This document shows, piece by piece, positions 53,775-64,000 of a stretch of DNA of 64,000 nt. Source of the DNA: Kalaharituber pfeilii (lineage: Eukaryota > Ascomycota > Pezizomycetes > Pezizales > Pezizaceae); NCBI GenBank assembly GCA_015179045.1, contig WHUZ01000069.1, positions 124,001-188,000 of the forward strand, written 5' to 3'. The notes beneath the pieces were generated by a model. That model searched no databases. It had not been told where the DNA came from and saw only the letters and a program-made list of their open reading frames with translations. The position numbers and the translations under genes are program-made. Position 1 is the stretch's first letter; every line of letters starts with the position of its first letter.

Positions 53775-56700
53775 TCACACAAATAAGGCATTGATCTTTC
53801 TCATCACGGAGCCACCGTCTTCCCTTAGGACCAAGAAGTCGCTGCTCGAATCTGTTCTAAGGACCCCAACCTTTTTGAGAACCTCGAGTTCAATAGCACT
53901 CTCATTCCCATCCTCTGACCTACATCGCCCATTTTTCCTACCAAGCTGTTTGCATACCACCCAATTGTTATAGGTTTGCTCTGGGTTGAGGATGGCAAGG
54001 GTGAATTGTCGATCATCCGTTTCAATTGGCGCTTGTGACAGGTACGGGCAATAGAATCCGAAAACCTCACCCCCTAACTTAACTTCATATTCATTTACTT
54101 CGCTTGATTTGTGGAGGAGAGCATGAGAAATTGCCCAGACGTCACAGAGGAAAATATGTTCAGTACTAATAGTCCCGTCCTCAGTATCAATCAACTCTGG
54201 GGTTCCGCGATTTTGAGGCCATTCTGTAGGGGTGTGCTCGTAGTGCTGGTCACGTTCTGGCCATTCCATCATTTGCTTCCAGGTCGGGAACCATTGCTGT
54301 TCTGTCCGCCGGTAAGGAAAGTCGAACAGGATCTCAATCTTTTTTCCGAATGGAAGCACATGAAAACATTGCCTCCAGGCAGTTTCGTCGTCTATTTTCT
54401 CGTCGTAAGTTGGTAGCTGAGTTGCACGCAGGAGGTAGAACAGTCCAGCCACTTTATCTGTAGGTTTTGTTGCACAGCGACTGGCCATTTCCCTCACGAG
54501 TTCATACAGATTGCAGCCGCCAGGGCTGTCTGCATCCATAGCAAGCTTCAGAACAGGACGAATGGCATCTCTCAGTGTAGTGACCTTCCCAGCAACTGTA
54601 CCCTTGGTGTTCAGGATAATACGCCCATTGCCGCGTGGCACTCCTCCATTAAACGTCCTGTTTTCCGTCCTGATCTCCTGCAAGGTCCAAGCTCGCCGTA
54701 GCCAATGACGGGGATCGTCCCAGCCTTCCTTACTAAATGGTGTTCCAAGGCCATTGAAATAACGCACCGTCTGCACTGCTGCACGGTATATATTACCAAT
54801 AGTAGGAACATCTATCTTCCATTCATCGTACTTGATTGTGTCGAGGGGAACGTTATTGTGAGTCAGTGTCTGGGGTGTAGAGGTGTCAGATTGCTGTCGG
54901 AGACAGAGAACATCAAGCCACACGTAGTTTGCGCCGATGGTGAGTAGCTCTCTCCGTAAGGACTCTATATCCACGCCTTTAGGAAGTGGGACAGGCCACT
55001 GGTATTGGTTAACAGAAGTCTTCACTGTCCTCATGTTACTAGTCCAGCTATGCGAGACTGCCCAGAAGGTAGGGCATCGAGTGCCATTATGTGGAACCTC
55101 AATGGAGTTGACTTCTGCATGCAACATTCGAAAGTCTACCACACGATTACTCTTCAGGTCCCAGATGCGGCGTGGCATTACGGCGTATGGTGACTTGATA
55201 AGATGCTGTCCAGTGCCGTCCCTGTAGATTGCATTTATGCGCTCTTGGTCAATTTCCTTCGCTTTCCTCAGCCACTGCGCCCTTTGCGCCACTACATTAA
55301 ATGCCTGTTCGTTGAAGTGTTTCCACCCAACATGGGCTGCGGCATATGCTAGACCAAAGTCAAAATTATGTGAAACAAAGTACTGAATATCATTTTGGAT
55401 CCAGCGTCGAAGACGTTCAGCGGAATCACTGCGGAGGCCGACAAGAGCTGTAAGGGCGGAAAAGAGCACTTTTTGGCTGATTTCCGTACAAGGAACGTCA
55501 GCAAGATCTGGGGTAAGGATGCCTCCAGCCCGGATTAGGCTCTGTAATTGTGCATTAGCGAGGAAGGGAGGTGAGGTATTGTTTCGTTTGACTTGTACTT
55601 CATGGCGAAGAGATGATGTTGGTAAATACCCGGCATATGGCATAGGAAAAGGGGGCGTCGCTTCATTGTTGCGATTGACATTCGCCATGGCGCTGGCCAG
55701 CAGCGCCTGCAGGCCCGGCTCGGCATTGCCGGACATTGCTGCATCCAGGGCAGTTGCGTACCCACCCAGAGGCGTTTGATACGGGCCACCTACGTAGAGA
55801 TCCCCCCCGGGCCAGCAGCAGCTTCACAACATCCGCATTTCCTTTAAATGCAGCCACACCCAGTGCAGTCCCGTGCTCACCACATACACCATTGACATCC
55901 GCCCCCTGGTCCAGCAGCAGCTTCACAACCTCTGCATTTCCTCTCAATGCAGCCACACCCAGTGCAGTCCCGTGCTCACCACATACACCATTGACATCCG
56001 CCCCCTGGTCCAGCAGTAGCTTCACAACCTCCGCATTTCCGCTGGATGCAGCCACACCTAGTGCAGTCCCATACTCACCACATTCAGCATTGATATCCGC
56101 CCCCCGGTCCAGCAGCAGCTTCACAACCCCCGCCTCTCCGCTATATGCAGCCACACCTAGTGCAGTCCCATACTCACCACCTACAGCATTGATATCCACC
56201 CCCCGGTCCAGCAGCAGCCTCACAACCTCCGCATTTCCTCTGGATGCAGCCACACCTAGTGCAGTCCCATACCAGCCACGTACAGCATTGATATCCGCCC
56301 CCCGGTCCAGCAGCAGCTTCACAACCTCCGCATTTCCTCTCAATGCAGCCACACCTAGTGCAGTCCCATACCTGCCACCTACAGCATCGATATCCGCCCC
56401 CCGGTCCAGCAGCAGCCTCACAACCTCTGCATTTGCACTGAATGCAGCCACACCTAGTGCAGTCCCATACCAGCCACGTACAGCATTGATATCCGCCCCC
56501 GGTCCAGCAGCAGCCTCACAACCTCTGCATTTTCACTGAATGCAGCCACACCTAGTGCAGTCCCATACCAGCCACGTACAGCATTGATATCCGCCCCCCG
56601 GTCCAGCAGCAGCTTCACAACCTCCGCATTTCCTCTCAATGCAGCCACACCCAGTGCAGTCCCGTGCTCACCACATACACCATTGACATCCGCCCCCTGG

Positions 56701-57317
56701 TCCAGCAGCAGCCTCACAACCTCCGCATTTCCTCTGGATGCAGCCACACCTAGTGCAGTCCCATACTTACCACCTACAGCATCGATATCCGCCCCCCGGT
56801 CCAGCAGCAGCTTCACAACATCCGCATTTCCTTTAAATGCAGCCACACCCAGTGCAGTCCCGTGCTCACCACATACACCATTGACATCCGCCCCCTGGTC
56901 CAGCAGCAGCTTCACAACCTCCGCATTTCCTCTCAATGCAGCCACACCCAGTGCAGTCCCGTGCTCACCACATACACCATTGACATCCGCCCCCCGGTCC
57001 AGCAGCAGCTTCACAACCTCTGCATTTTCACTGCATGCAGCCACACCTAGTGCAGTCCCATACCTGCCACATGCAGCATTGATATCCGCCCCCCGGTCCA
57101 GCAGCAGCTTCACAACCTCTGCATTTTCACTGAATGCAGCCACACCTAGTGCAGTCCCAAACCTGCTACATGCAGCATTGATATCTGCCCCCCGGTCCAG
57201 CGCAAGCGACACCTGTTCCTTCCTTCCTCCCCATATACCTTCGCACAATATCGAAATGGGGTCAAGTTCACAGCTGAACAATCTCCTTCCCCTCACCATT
57301 TTGCGGTATAACCACAT
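53775..57317 (-). CDS. Ankyrin-repeat HET-domain protein (about 1,180 aa), two homopolymer slips
   Basis: Probable cytosolic allorecognition or incompatibility protein. From ATG at 57317 (an open frame continues slightly upstream) an N-terminal helix is followed by 14 ankyrin repeats of 33 aa (ADINA..GTALGVAA..NAEVVKLLLDRG) and one degenerate repeat (GGYATALDAAMSGNAEP). The C-terminal HET domain has FWAVSHSWTS, YVWLDVLCLRQQS, IPTIGNIYRAAVQT-type sequence and WLRRAWTLQEI. The DNA repeats of 99 bp are nearly identical, and variation is concentrated at two patches per repeat. The frame slips at a C5 instead of C6 run (56496-56500) and at C7 (55802-55808); one extra base in each would give a single frame from ankyrin to HET. 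Most fungal HET proteins have HET at the N-terminus, so this order is less usual. Confidence 0.82.
55815..57200 (-). repeat. 99-bp coding tandem repeat (ankyrin array)
   Basis: About 14 units of 99 bp encoding ankyrin repeats. Blocks of two units (VCGEH-LRGN then VCGEH-FKGN) occur twice, which indicates unequal recombination. Confidence 0.93.
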
Positions 57318-57379
57318 CTTTTTTGCAGACACTTACTTTTTCGCTGGCTTGACACCTGGCTGGCGTTTAGGTTGTTAGG

Positions 57380-59259
57380 CCTTATTCCGTATAGTTGCCG
57401 ATTGTGGGTAGAAGAACCTAGGATATGTAGTAGTAATTGCGCCTAGTGATGTGGCCCTGACTCACTTCGGCACTAAGGGTCCTAGAAACAACAAAAGATT
57501 GTTTGTTGCACGCTTCTTAGTAGTGCGCAGACGTTTTAACCGCACGGTTTCGATTTATGACTTGGACATCGTTCAGATTTGCAGGGCGCCATTATTTATT
57601 CGTAGGGTGCCCATTTCCATCCTTTTCCTATCGCTCCCACCAACTTTCACGAATAGTAATTACATTGACCCATAAAAAAAGAAAAAACAGCCACGCTAGA
57701 GTCACCAGCTGGATGTTCAGCCTCGATAGGTGGAAAAATATCAAAGTGGGTTGTAAAATCTCAATACTTCACAATTTCCAATGACAATTGCGTACGATGG
57801 GTCAGAACAAACCGGGATAGATAAAAAATTCAAGCGGGCAAGTGGTGCGGGGAAATTGTTTACAAAAACTCAATGTCACTAGTGTACCCGTATCAGAAAC
57901 CTTTGACTGCATTTGTTGATCGACAAACATATATCTAATAATAGCATGTTCTAAAAAGAATCAAGAGCAACCACATGAAGAGCAACAGAGTTTAAGGTTA
58001 GGATTCGACAGTGATGTACTCTACAACACCCATGCATAACACTTCACCGACAGAATGATACCAGCGAATGGACTTGCAAGAACCGGCATTGAAATTGTGT
58101 ACCAAACCAGAATGACACCATGCTGCAGCAACCTTGCACGCTGGCCTGAGAACGCGCTAACATAGCTCAGCAGTAAAGAATTTGTGATGTAGAACACATG
58201 ATTCATCGTGTGGAACCATCGTAAATGAAAAATAAAGGTGCGCAGAATACCGATTATTGATAGGCTGTGATAACGATCGCTCTATTTTATTGATGCGAGT
58301 GCAATGTGCAGGAAGATAGGATGATGCCTGCGTGTCCATTCCTGTTGCCCGCTCTGTTCAGCAGCCGTATTCTCTGGCGTTGCATGGGCCCTCTCAGCTG
58401 ACCGTCTCTCACTGAGATTTTCAATTCACTCGCAGTACCGAACAGTTTGGTCGCTCGAAAATTCTTGCATTATACTCCAGTACTGGGGCGCCTCGGGACT
58501 GGGGTTGAGCTTCGCCAACATATCAGTGAGTACAGCGAACTGGAGGTGGCTAATTTCGTGCGTAGGCAAGCGACCAGAATGCCAGCTTCACTGGCCAGCA
58601 AAGTATATCGTGTCGTTATGCATGCGTGTTTGAATTTTGTGACTATCGCTTATATAGAGGAAGGCCATCTTGAGATGTATAGTGGGCCTTGGTAGCACAT
58701 TAGATAATAGTTTTTTATGCTATCATTAGTCAGAGTTACGGAGGGAGGTTCTTTATATCTGCTAGTGCCCCTTACCCTTACTTAAGGACAATCGTACTTC
58801 CCAATAAGAATCCAATCGTATCCAAATCCAATCTATTTATATGAGCTCTCCCTTCCTTGAATTGCAATTATTTTTTTGCTTATATATTTCCTTCGATTTC
58901 CCTCTACTCCATATGTGTACATAATAATTCACGTTTTCGACTATTACTGGAGAATTTTTCCTTCTTAGATACTAATAGGGGCCGAATACTCATAGGCTAG
59001 ATATCTTGTACCTTTATCTTACCAAGTGCGTTCATTTTGATATGGTCATTTGATTTTTCTTCGGAAATGTTGTAATAGCGCTATTGAGTACCTTGGGCTA
59101 CTGAATCTGCAAGTCTTTGCTTACAGAGTTGCATTGACTAGCGTCTGCATACATTGCAACTGGTACCCAAGGGTAAATGCAACTCGCGTACCATACCCTC
59201 CAAGTATCTTGTCCAGCTGCAGCTCCCTTAGCTCCACCTTGTGCACCCCGCTTTTGCCG
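57380..59259. other. Long region with no supported gene
   Basis: Probably includes the ankyrin-HET promoter. Remaining frames are short and without domains. Confidence 0.4.
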
Positions 59260-59292
59260 TCCTGCCATGGCGAAGAGCAAAAAAAAAAAAAA
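59260..59292 (+). mobile_element. Smallest micro-retroposon: 19 nt plus poly(A)
   Basis: TCCTGCCATGGCGAAGAGC plus 14 A, flanked by ACCCCGCTTTTGCCG (15 bp; 59245-59259 and 59293-59307). Only half of the 3' stem-loop is present. Confidence 0.9.
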
Positions 59293-59477
59293 ACCCCGCT
59301 TTTGCCGCGCAACTAACCACTAACGTGCCCGATGTGGTAACGATCTGCCCCCCTGTAACGATCCTACATTTTCACCCCCGCTTCGGCAACCTGCTCCTCA
59401 TCTTTCAACCGCGATTATCCTGCATATCTCAGCGAATTCTACATATTTTGAACTCGTTTTACCCGCAGTTAATAGCT

Positions 59478-61694
59478 ATGCGACAGGAGAGTAAGCCTGA
59501 AAACATTAACCGAGCAATCGCTTATGCATACAAACATCGGGAAGAGTCAATATCAAAAATTGCTTCCTACTTTGATGTAAAAGCTATTACATTACGTAGA
59601 CGACTCGATGGGGTACAGAAAGGAAGGAAGGAGGCTCGCGAAAGGCAGCAATTGCTTACTAGAGGTGAAGAGAATGCATTAGAGGCCTGGGCACTTACAA
59701 TGAGTGATATGGGCTTTCCAGTTCATTTGCGAATGCTGAGATCTATGGCTGTTTTAATTCTGCAGCGAAGGTTTAGCAATGCAGTTCCAGGAGATCGGTG
59801 GCATGAGAGGTTTTTATTTCGACATCCCATAGTTAACAGCAAATATGTACAATATATTGAGCGCATTCGGCATTCGCAAGGGACAAATATTCCAGCGCAG
59901 AAGGCATTTTATCGGTCACTCCGGACTACAATGCGCCAACTCAAGATCACCCCTGACAACCTCTGGAACTATGATGAAAAGGGTATTATTATGGGCATTG
60001 CAACTGGCAGGCAGAAATGTATTGTTCGAGCAGGTCCAAGGCGAAAAATTGCAGTTACTGATGGCAATCGAGAATTTGTTACTGTCATAGAGACAGTAAA
60101 TGCTGCTGGTCACATCATTCCTCCATACCTTGTCTGGCAGGCGAAAACCCATAGAGAAGGCTACTACGGTGCTGAGGGTGTCCATGAACTTCCTGCAACT
60201 TTTGGACGCTCGCCTAGTGGATACATGGATGATGAACTAGGTGTTGAGTTTATAAAATATCACTTTGAGCCATATACTCGCCCCGTGAACTCTACCACTA
60301 CCTCCACTACCTCCACTGCCTCCACCACCCCTGCCTCCACCACCCCTGCCTCCACCGCCTCCACCGCCTCCACCGCCTCTACCGCCGGCACCCCCATAGC
60401 AACCGGCCTTCCTACAAGCACTATACATGACAAACGCAGTATAATTATTTCGAGCGATTCACTGACCTTACCTCCCTCTAATATATCCGAATATCCTTGG
60501 CGCCTTTTAATTGTTGATGGTCACTCTTCCCATGTCGCTTACCAAGTCGTTGAATATGCACTCAATCACCGGATTCAAATGCTTTGTCTTCCCCCACATT
60601 CAACTCATTTAATGCAACCTCTTGATGTTGGATGTTTCTCTCCTCTCCAAAGACACTACCGCAATGGCTTACAAGATTGGATATATCAAAAGCCTTGTGA
60701 TATTTTGCGCAAACCTGACTTCTGGGAAATTCTTTGTGGTGCCAGACAATCTACTTTTACTACCGATACTATTTTGGGTGCATGGCGGGGGTCTGGATGC
60801 TGGCCTATTGATCCCGACAAAGTTATTCCTCCTCAAGTTCAAGCGACAATGACGGTCAATTCAGATCTCTCTATATTAGATACTCCATCAAAGCAAATAG
60901 TACTACGAACTGCTCTGGACAAGGCAATTTTGACTCCACATACACGCAAGACTGTGATGGATCATGTATTGTTTCTGGAGGAAAAGCTAACAAAATATAC
61001 GGTGATTGAGCCTAATGCTACAACCTTCAAAGCTCTACGGAATGGCAAGATGGTCAAAAAAGCTCCGGCTGGTAGTTTGAAGCATATTAAAGGCCCTCGG
61101 ACTCTTAATCGAGCGTATATTGAATCCTCTCGACAAGCCGAAGTCAAAGCAGCACTGGAAGCAGAGGAAAAGAAAGAGCGGAAGAGGCTGGAAAAGGAAC
61201 AGAAAGCAGTAGAGAAGATAAGAAAAGAGGAAGAGAAAATTCAGAAGGCAGAGGAGCGACGAAAAATAGCTGAGGATAAGAAAGAAGCTGTTGAAGTGAA
61301 AAAGCAGCTAGCAGCGGAGGAGCGAGAAAGAAAGGCAAAAGAGAAACAAGAACAGAAAGAAATAGCTGCAGCTGAGCGGGCCGCAAAGAGAGGTCGTGGG
61401 GGAACTCGCGGGCGAGGCCGGGGCCGAGGAAGGCCTTTGGTTCAGGAGGTGGGAGGGTCCGAACACCTGCTAGGGGGGGGCGTGAAGGAGGTTCCAGTAG
61501 TAAATCTCGAGCCACAGACCTCTTCTATCATACCTGATGCCTCAGACGAAGTTACTGCTACTATCTCTAGTGCTTCATCTACCACTACGTCAAGTCCTAG
61601 TATTCCTGGATCACCTGAGGACTCTGAGGACACTGATGATGATATTGAGGTACAGAGATTAGCTCGAGAATGTGAATTTCTTCTATATATTTGA
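59478..61694 (+). CDS. Pogo-type DDE transposase, intact (738 aa)
   Basis: Start ATG at 59478 (MRQESKPENINRAIAYAYKH); the frame is open further upstream but crosses the terminal repeat. N-terminal helix-turn-helix (ISKIASYFDVKAITLRRRLD), CENP-B-like domain (GDRWHERFLFRHPI), then DDE_1 with NYDEKGIIMG (Asp 1), LLIVDGHSSH (Asp 2) and LMQPLDVGCFSPLQ (Asp 3). Between Asp 1 and Asp 2 lies a Ser/Thr/Ala-rich low-complexity insert of about 35 aa (60292-60390) encoded by ACCTCC-type repeats, unusual inside the catalytic fold. The C-terminus is a long charged coiled coil (EKKERKRLEKEQKAVEKIRK) with an RGRGRGRGR segment. It binds element ends and integrates at TA. No disabling mutation seen. Confidence 0.92.
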   Translation: MRQESKPENINRAIAYAYKHREESISKIASYFDVKAITLRRRLDGVQKGRKEARERQQLLTRGEENALEAWALTMSDMGFPVHLRMLRSMAVLILQRRFSNAVPGDRWHERFLFRHPIVNSKYVQYIERIRHSQGTNIPAQKAFYRSLRTTMRQLKITPDNLWNYDEKGIIMGIATGRQKCIVRAGPRRKIAVTDGNREFVTVIETVNAAGHIIPPYLVWQAKTHREGYYGAEGVHELPATFGRSPSGYMDDELGVEFIKYHFEPYTRPVNSTTTSTTSTASTTPASTTPASTASTASTASTAGTPIATGLPTSTIHDKRSIIISSDSLTLPPSNISEYPWRLLIVDGHSSHVAYQVVEYALNHRIQMLCLPPHSTHLMQPLDVGCFSPLQRHYRNGLQDWIYQKPCDILRKPDFWEILCGARQSTFTTDTILGAWRGSGCWPIDPDKVIPPQVQATMTVNSDLSILDTPSKQIVLRTALDKAILTPHTRKTVMDHVLFLEEKLTKYTVIEPNATTFKALRNGKMVKKAPAGSLKHIKGPRTLNRAYIESSRQAEVKAALEAEEKKERKRLEKEQKAVEKIRKEEEKIQKAEERRKIAEDKKEAVEVKKQLAAEERERKAKEKQEQKEIAAAERAAKRGRGGTRGRGRGRGRPLVQEVGGSEHLLGGGVKEVPVVNLEPQTSSIIPDASDEVTATISSASSTTTSSPSIPGSPEDSEDTDDDIEVQRLARECEFLLYI
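60292..60390 (+). repeat. Coding microsatellite in the transposase (ACCTCC/GCCTCCACC)
   Basis: Imperfect units of CTCCACCACCCCTGC and CTCCACCGC encode Ser-Thr-Thr/Ala repeats. Confidence 0.85.
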
Positions 61695-62067
61695 AGGTGC
61701 GTGTATCCTATATAATTCCTATATACATTTATTAACTTTAACTGAAAAGACTAGTGCTAGGCGAATGATTATTACTCATTTTCTATATTATTTTACTGAT
61801 TCTGAGAACATTGAGCTATATTATATGCAGGGAGGGGTTAATTCATATAAATTATGATGAATTTGGTTATAGTTATTGGAATTTTGGCTTTTTCCTTATT
61901 ATGATAGTATATTCAGATTCAGCGGTATCAAATTGATATAATACTATGCAATTTCCGTAGTCGCAATATATCCAGTAATAGGTAATAGGGCAAGGAATGC
62001 ATGACGAGGAGTGCCAAGAGAGTGGATCGTTACAGGGGGGCAGCTCGTTACCACTTCGGGCACGCTA

Positions 62068-62437
62068 GCTCTATCGGGAATCTTGACACTGCGATCGAAC
62101 TTTCCTTGGAATCGCAGGATAACTATATTATGCACTGTACCATAATAGCAGCACTAGTAACTCCGGTGCGCCTTTAGCCCAACTCTAAATGGAGCTTGTA
62201 CAGTGGCTTGTATGGTTGCGGACTGCTTTAATCGGCACATTTTGATCCTAAATTTCAACGCCAATCACTGACGTAATAAAAGTCGGAAAAAATTCAAAAC
62301 TGCATATAGATAGGAAGAGAATTGAGTGATGAATTGATCTATATTGCGTTTTTGATTTTCTAAATTTTTCTGAAAAAGTTATTCAAAGTTAAAGAGTGGT
62401 AATTTTTGATAGAAGACCTCTAATTGAGTTACATACT
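62068..62437. other. Short flank between two transposons
   Basis: AT-rich; nothing supported. Confidence 0.4.
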
Positions 62438-63152
62438 AGCGGTGGTCATCAATTATCTACAGTAAAGTAAATGGAACATTTGTACATTTTACGCATCTTG
62501 GCAACAATGCCCATTGGCTATATTCCGCCCTGAAATGTACACTATCACACTACATTTCTGAAAAATCTACACCACGAAATAGGCCCGTGACTTTTGGAAA
62601 AACATTTTAGATTTGCTACGAACCACCCCCACTCAACACAACCCCACACCGCACCGCACCAAAAGGAGACTCTTTGCATCCGAAAAATAGCAAGAAATGC
62701 TGGATCTGGATATTAATTAATTAATTTTGATTGAATATTTAAGTCTTGCCTTCTAGCAGAGTTTTTGCCATAGTTGAGATATCGATTAGCTGCAATATGA
62801 TCACTCCTATCTACTAGCTCCTGAAGCTCCTCTAAGTCCTCCTCTTCTTCCTCTGAACTGTACTCTGAGTCAAACTCCGAATTTAGATCATACTCCGTTG
62901 CTGTCATCAAAACATCGATTTCAGCATCTATTTTCTTCTGTATTGACGCTTTTTGGCTTATAGGAGGCTTGCGAATCTGTAGTTGTGTTGATATGCAGGG
63001 TAGGGGTGAATGAGACTACAATTAGAGTACAAGCCTTATAGTAGCTCTTTTGCACCGGTCATCAATTGCCGGCATATATGGCTAGACGTACAGGGATATG
63101 AAATGTATGAATGTTCCATTTACTTTACTGTAGATAATTGATGACCACCGCT
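62438..63152. mobile_element. 715-bp TIR element, PIF/Harbinger-like, deleted
   Basis: 43-bp inverted ends beginning AGCGGTGGTCATCAATTATC, with ACT on both sides (62435-62437 and 63153-63155). A short minus-strand frame at 62713-62910 encodes an acidic segment (SEEEEEDLEELQELVDRSDH, then IAANRYLNYG) that resembles the N-terminus of DDE_4-type transposases. A 3-bp target duplication fits PIF/Harbinger, though its usual target is TWA. Confidence 0.72.
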
Positions 63153-63155
63153 ACT

Positions 63156-63629
63156 ACTACCAACTTTTTCAGAACGAGCGCTTGGAAGAACTACAACTTT
63201 CCGGCGCCTCCAGAACGTGAAAGTTATATCAAAGCGAAGCTCAGGACCGCCTGAGAAAGAATACCTCATTTGATTTACAGAATTCAGAAGTTTTGGACTC
63301 GTTTCGTCAAGGTCAAGTTTTCTGAAGTTTTTCAGAGAATTCCCACACAAATCTCGAGAGGCAGGGACCCGCACCTAGGATCGCGCAATCGCTTCGGAGA
63401 TCGGCCGATCAGCTGCAGAAGGGGCGACCAAGAACAGCAATAGTGTTACGGGGTATGCAGGTGTAAGCCATTACTAGTTAACTAAAAGGTTCACGAAGGG
63501 AATGATTCTGATGTCCGCGAAAATAAAAGTAGTTAAGGTAGTAATAAAGCTTTATATTTGTTAGGGTCGAGTTCCAGGTCCTTGCCCTTCAACTCCGGTG
63601 GGTCAGGCTTCTATTTATACAATTATAGT

Positions 63630-63634
<5 letters not shown>
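63156..63634. other. Region with no supported gene
   Basis: Short frames only. Confidence 0.4.
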
Positions 63635-63660
<26 letters not shown>

Positions 63661-63699
63661 TCACATAACCCCGCTTGTAGCACTTGGCCATGGCAGGGT
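63635..63699 (-). mobile_element. Micro-retroposon (A family)
   Basis: The minus strand reads ACCCTGCCATGGCCAAGTGC, GCGGGGTTATGTGATT and 24 A. AATTATAGTTCTTC is duplicated (63621-63634 and 63700-63713). Confidence 0.93.
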
Positions 63700-63713
63700 A
63701 ATTATAGTTCTTC

Positions 63714-64000
63714 GACGCGGTTCAATAGATCCAGCTCGAAAGGATTCTGGGGATCAAGCCACTGCAGCATCAGCAAAAAAAAAATTGCTTGCGTCCCAAG
63801 GCGTTACATGCGTCAGACGCACTAACGCCATGGGACGTCAACCGCCTATCCCAGTGACAGACCTTTTCCGACCCTGCGTCTGGACGACTTTCCAAGTCGG
63901 CTGTCCTCTTCAATGTTGAGCATTTTCTCTGGCGTCCGGAATTTGGCTCTTTTTTAATCATGTGTCCTCAGCTATGGTCTGATATTCACTGCATTCTCAA
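63714..64000. other. Right edge of the window
   Basis: Nothing supported. Confidence 0.4.

Larger units (their letters stand above)
59323..62065 (+). mobile_element. Complete Fot1/pogo DNA transposon (2.74 kb)
   Basis: Inverted ends of about 43 bp: left ACGTGCCCGATGTGGTAACG, right (reverse complement) GCGTGCCCGAAGTGGTAACG, both continuing to CCCCCCTGTAACGATCC. TA at both sides (59321-59322 and 62066-62067). One intact transposase gene inside. Probably young. Confidence 0.92.

Noticed and set aside
55815..57200. CRISPR-like array of regular repeats
   Set aside because: The repeats are coding ankyrin units without distinct spacers, in a eukaryotic gene.
55736..57378. Long plus-strand Ser/Thr/Pro-rich frames (two of about 265 aa)
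   Set aside because: Antisense shadows of the ankyrin repeats; the composition follows the 99-bp period.
58447..58695. 82-aa plus-strand frame as a gene
   Set aside because: Short, no recognisable feature, no supporting context.

Overview
The window looks like a TE-rich stretch of a filamentous ascomycete nuclear genome (Pezizomycotina). Reasons: genes with short GT..AG introns and CTAAC-like branch points, a Zn2Cys6 regulator with a fungal-specific domain, a HET-domain gene, MYND and GH16 genes, and Fot1/pogo, Gypsy, Copia and Tad-like LINE elements. No genus is assigned. About half the window is mobile DNA, and the host genes sit between blocks of it.

Layout. 1.1-4.4 kb: Zn2Cys6 transcription factor (-). 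6.6-9.1 kb: GGCCTGA minisatellites and a Copia gag relic containing a 142-bp perfect inverted repeat. 10-11.5 kb: LINE pieces. 13.5-14.7 kb: GH16 glucanase (-) with homopolymer frameshifts. 16.2-22 kb: a Gypsy element split by a pogo transposon, itself split by a solo LTR carrying a 17-bp minisatellite. 22.8-25.7 kb: small membrane protein and MYND protein. 26.2-33.5 kb: a second deleted Gypsy, MITEs, LINE tails. 34.1-43.8 kb: a 9.7-kb element with 77-bp perfect terminal inverted repeats, a 9-bp target duplication and three apparently intact spliced genes. 46-47.9 kb: secreted carboxylesterase. 48.4-52 kb: an ORF1-only LINE derivative beside an RT/RNase H LINE. 52.4-53.3 kb: long-TIR MITE. 53.8-57.3 kb: ankyrin-HET protein. 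59.3-62.1 kb: intact pogo transposon. 62.4-63.2 kb: Harbinger-like miniature element.

The best candidate for an undescribed system is the 34.1-43.8 kb element. It encodes an acidic 737-aa protein of unknown function, a 749-aa RecQ-like helicase and a 961-aa DUF6589-like protein, my candidate transposase. Its ends, the helicase promoter region and an intron of the DUF6589 gene share sequence motifs, which suggests protein binding sites.

A second unusual theme is a set of 33-102-bp poly(A)-tailed insertions flanked by 6-15-bp target duplications. They begin at nearly the same base of a LINE 3' stem-loop, as if the minimal 3' end were itself a transposable unit.

One caution: several host reading frames are broken only by single-base changes in homopolymer runs, so some apparent pseudogenes may be base-calling errors. 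All gene models and family calls were read by eye; no alignment or database search was run.
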